DNA of 6,408 nt from Clostridiales bacterium (GTDB taxonomy: Bacteria > Bacillota > Clostridia > Christensenellales > CAG-138). Every line of letters starts with the position of its first letter. The first letter of the stretch is position 1. Shown piece after piece: positions 4,617 through 6,408 of the stretch. The DNA lies in contig SFEL01000038.1 in the NCBI GenBank assembly GCA_004557245.1, positions 1 through 6,408 of the forward strand, given 5' to 3'. The notes beneath the pieces were generated by a model, which saw only the letters and a list, made by a program, of their open reading frames with translations, was not told where the DNA came from and made no database searches. The position numbers and the translations under genes were made by a program.

Positions 4617-6408
4617 GTGAGTAAACCAAATGAATATGACACCTATATCATCCCGCCCAATTTTATTGAGGGCGGGACTTTTTTCGGCGGACTGCTGAAG
4701 CTCCGCAACACAGCCGAGGCACTGGTTATCGTGTTGGCTATCGGCACGCCGGTGTTTTCGGTGTCCGCGCTGACGCTGACTGCCAAGATCATCATTCTGT
4801 GCCTGACCGCACTGCCTCTTGGCATCATCGCACTGGTTGGCATCAACGGCGAAAGCCTCTCGTCATTTATCTTTCTTGTTCTGAAATATCTCTGCAACCG
4901 CCGTGTTATTACACGCAATGAAGAGGAACAGGACAAGCGGAAAAAACGCAAGAAGCGAAAAGCTAAGAACGGTGACGCCGCGCCCAAGTACATCAATCCA
5001 GTGGCGGAATACCTGCCTGTGGAGAAGATCGAAAACGGCATCATCTACACACGGGATCACCGTTACCTGAAGATTGTCGAAGTTATACCTATCAACTTCC
5101 TGCTGCGCAGCGCCAGAGAGCAGCGGAACATCATCTACTCGTTCATCTCGTTTCTCAAGATCAGCCCGGTCAAAATGCAGATCAAGGTCATTGCCAAGCG
5201 TGCCGACCTGAACCGGCACAGAGAGATCGTGCAGCAGGAGATGGCGCAGGAAACCGATGAAAACTGTCGCCTGCTGCAGCAGGACTACCTGACGCTCATT
5301 GACCGGATCGGTGCACGGGAAGCTACCTCGCGCCGGTTCTTCATGGTATTTGAATATGAGGCATGGGCAGGCCGGAAAAGGGATAACGAGGAAGCGGAGG
5401 CCATTGCCTCCCTGCAAACGGCAGCCCGCACCGCAGTCAATTATCTCAAGCAATGCGGCAATGAGGTGCTGATCCCGGAAAACGACGACGAGTTTACGGT
5501 CGATACCCTCTACCATTTGCTGTGCCGCAACACCACCACGTCGCTGCCGGATCGAGTTCGCCGGATCGTTGCCCAGTATCAGGAGAAAGGGCTGGAATCT
5601 GAGATCGACGCCATTCCCTGTACGGAGTTTTTCGCCCCTGACAGCATCGACTTTACCAACGGGCGGCATATCTGTATTGACGGACTCTACTACGCCTATC
5701 TGCTGGTGCCCTCTACCGGCTATAAGGCGCAGGTGCCGGCCGGCTGGCTGTCTCTCATTGTCAACGCCGGGGATGGCATTGACCTGGATATGTTCATCAG
5801 CCGCCAGCCGAAAGCCCGCATGGTACAGCGGCTGGGACAGCAGCTTCGTATCAATCGCAGTAAGATCAAGGACGCCAGCGATACCAACACGGACTTTGAT
5901 GATCTGGACGGTGCTATCCGAAGCGGCTACTTCCTGAAGGAAGGGCTGGGCAACAACGAGGACTTTTATTACCTGAACCTGCTGATCGCAGTGACAGCTC
6001 CCACAGTGGATGAACTGGAATGGAAGGTCAATGAACTGAAAAAACTGCTCGTGTCCCGTGATATGGACGTGTGCAGCTGCGCCTTTCATGAGGAGCAGGC
6101 GTTTCTATCGTCGCTGCCGCTGGTCAGCATGGAGAAGCACCTCTTTGAACGCTCCAAGCGCAATGCGCTGACCACCGGCGTGGCAAGCTGCTACCCCTTC
6201 ACGTCCTATGAGCTGAGTGATGAAAACGGCATCCTGTTCGGCCTGAACAAGTACAACAACTCTCCGGTCATCATCGACATCTTTGACTCCAAGGTCTATA
6301 AAAACGCCAATACTTGCGCCTGCCGATGGCATGGCCGGTGTCATTCTCGCTGCAGGGGAAAATGTCCCCTCAAAAACAAAAAAGTCAACAGCCCACTGCT
6401 CTGCGGCA
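4617..6408 (+). CDS. PrgI-VirB4 fusion, conjugative ATPase; open at window end and aberrant after residue 565
   Basis: 597 codons from GTG with no stop to the window end. Residues 1-95 are PrgI-like: a polar start (YDTYIIPPNF), then two membrane helices (about 33-50 and 56-76). A basic linker follows (DKRKKRKKRKAKNG, 106-119). From about 123 the sequence is VirB4-like: EYLPVEKIENGIIYTRDHRY, a long alpha/beta N-terminal domain, RSGYFLKEGLGNNEDFYYLN (435-454) and SCYPFTSYELSDENGILFG (524-542). It reaches FDSKVYKNAN at 556-565, the segment that normally leads straight into Walker A. VirB4 powers pilus assembly and DNA transfer by ATP hydrolysis on the membrane. Residues 566-597 have six Cys and many Arg and no GxxGxGKT/S, in this or the other two plus frames. 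The nucleotide-binding motor is therefore absent here: interrupted gene, rearrangement or assembly join. It follows the peptidase gene with 15 nt between. Confidence 0.85.
   Translation, partial: MSKPNEYDTYIIPPNFIEGGTFFGGLLKLRNTAEALVIVLAIGTPVFSVSALTLTAKIIILCLTALPLGIIALVGINGESLSSFIFLVLKYLCNRRVITRNEEEQDKRKKRKKRKAKNGDAAPKYINPVAEYLPVEKIENGIIYTRDHRYLKIVEVIPINFLLRSAREQRNIIYSFISFLKISPVKMQIKVIAKRADLNRHREIVQQEMAQETDENCRLLQQDYLTLIDRIGAREATSRRFFMVFEYEAWAGRKRDNEEAEAIASLQTAARTAVNYLKQCGNEVLIPENDDEFTVDTLYHLLCRNTTTSLPDRVRRIVAQYQEKGLESEIDAIPCTEFFAPDSIDFTNGRHICIDGLYYAYLLVPSTGYKAQVPAGWLSLIVNAGDGIDLDMFISRQPKARMVQRLGQQLRINRSKIKDASDTNTDFDDLDGAIRSGYFLKEGLGNNEDFYYLNLLIAVTAPTVDELEWKVNELKKLLVSRDMDVCSCAFHEEQAFLSSLPLVSMEKHLFERSKRNALTTGVASCYPFTSYELSDENGILFGLNKYNNSPVIIDIFDSKVYKNANTCACRWHGRCHSRCRGKCPLKNKKVNSPLLCG
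6312..6408 (+). other. Sequence unlike VirB4 after the break point
   Basis: From 6312 the VirB4 frame loses family resemblance. All three plus frames remain open to the end, but none contains a P-loop. A 6-bp hairpin (AGGGGA at 6354-6359, TCCCCT at 6365-6370, 5-nt loop) is followed by an A-rich run (6371-6383). I do not recognise the segment; it could be the edge of an inserted element, a non-coding repeat, or a chimeric contig end. It does not begin with the usual group II intron GTGYG boundary. Confidence 0.45.

Noticed and set aside
4863..6089. Long minus-strand open frame (408 codons) opposite virB4
   Set aside because: It lies fully within the VirB4-like coding sequence on the other strand and shows no family motif. 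It is a codon-bias shadow.
6354..6383. Hairpin with adjacent A/T tract as a rho-independent terminator
   Set aside because: On the plus strand the stem is followed by A residues, not T. On the minus strand the T run comes before the stem. The orientation is wrong for a terminator on either strand.
6312..6408. Group II intron 5' end inside virB4
   Set aside because: The boundary does not show the expected GTGYG start (TTGCG is the nearest match, at 6314-6318) and too little sequence is available to see intron domains. Kept only as a possibility.

Overview
The window looks like part of an integrative and conjugative element (ICE) from a Gram-positive gut-type Clostridia (Oscillospiraceae/Lachnospiraceae-like). 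This is inferred from moderate-to-high GC coding sequence, strong GGAGG-type ribosome binding sites, GTG starts, and a Gram-positive type IV secretion (T4SS) gene order. No taxonomic marker gene is present, so the host assignment is an inference.

Left part (1-1061, minus strand): a HipB-HipA toxin-antitoxin pair read leftward. hipB (XRE-type DNA-binding antitoxin, 107 aa) is followed after 2 nt by hipA (Ser/Thr kinase-like toxin). hipA starts at a GTG at 735 and runs off the left edge, so only its first 245 residues are visible. A consensus sigma-A promoter (TTGACA, 17-bp spacer, TATAAT) sits just upstream of hipB and fixes its start at 1061 rather than 1139.

Middle and right (about 1180-6408, plus strand): five closely spaced genes of a conjugative T4SS. 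They are a small two-TM VirB2/TrbC-like pilin, a polytopic VirB6/TrbL-like channel protein, a secreted or membrane Gly-rich protein, a membrane-anchored C39-like cysteine peptidase (probable cell-wall-processing component), and a VirB4-type ATPase. The VirB4 has a PrgI-like two-TM domain fused at its N-terminus. Together they should form the pore, wall-opening enzyme and motor for DNA transfer. The coupling protein (VirD4), relaxase and integrase are not in the window.

Two edges of the T4SS block look damaged or rearranged. The pilin gene has no convincing ribosome binding site or start in the proper frame, exactly where it meets the divergent hipBA promoter region. The VirB4 reading frame stays open to the window end, but family-like sequence stops at residue 565, just before the expected Walker A motif. 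After that come 32 Cys/Arg-rich residues that look like out-of-frame or foreign DNA. I see no tRNA, rRNA, CRISPR array, complete insertion sequence or convincing terminator.
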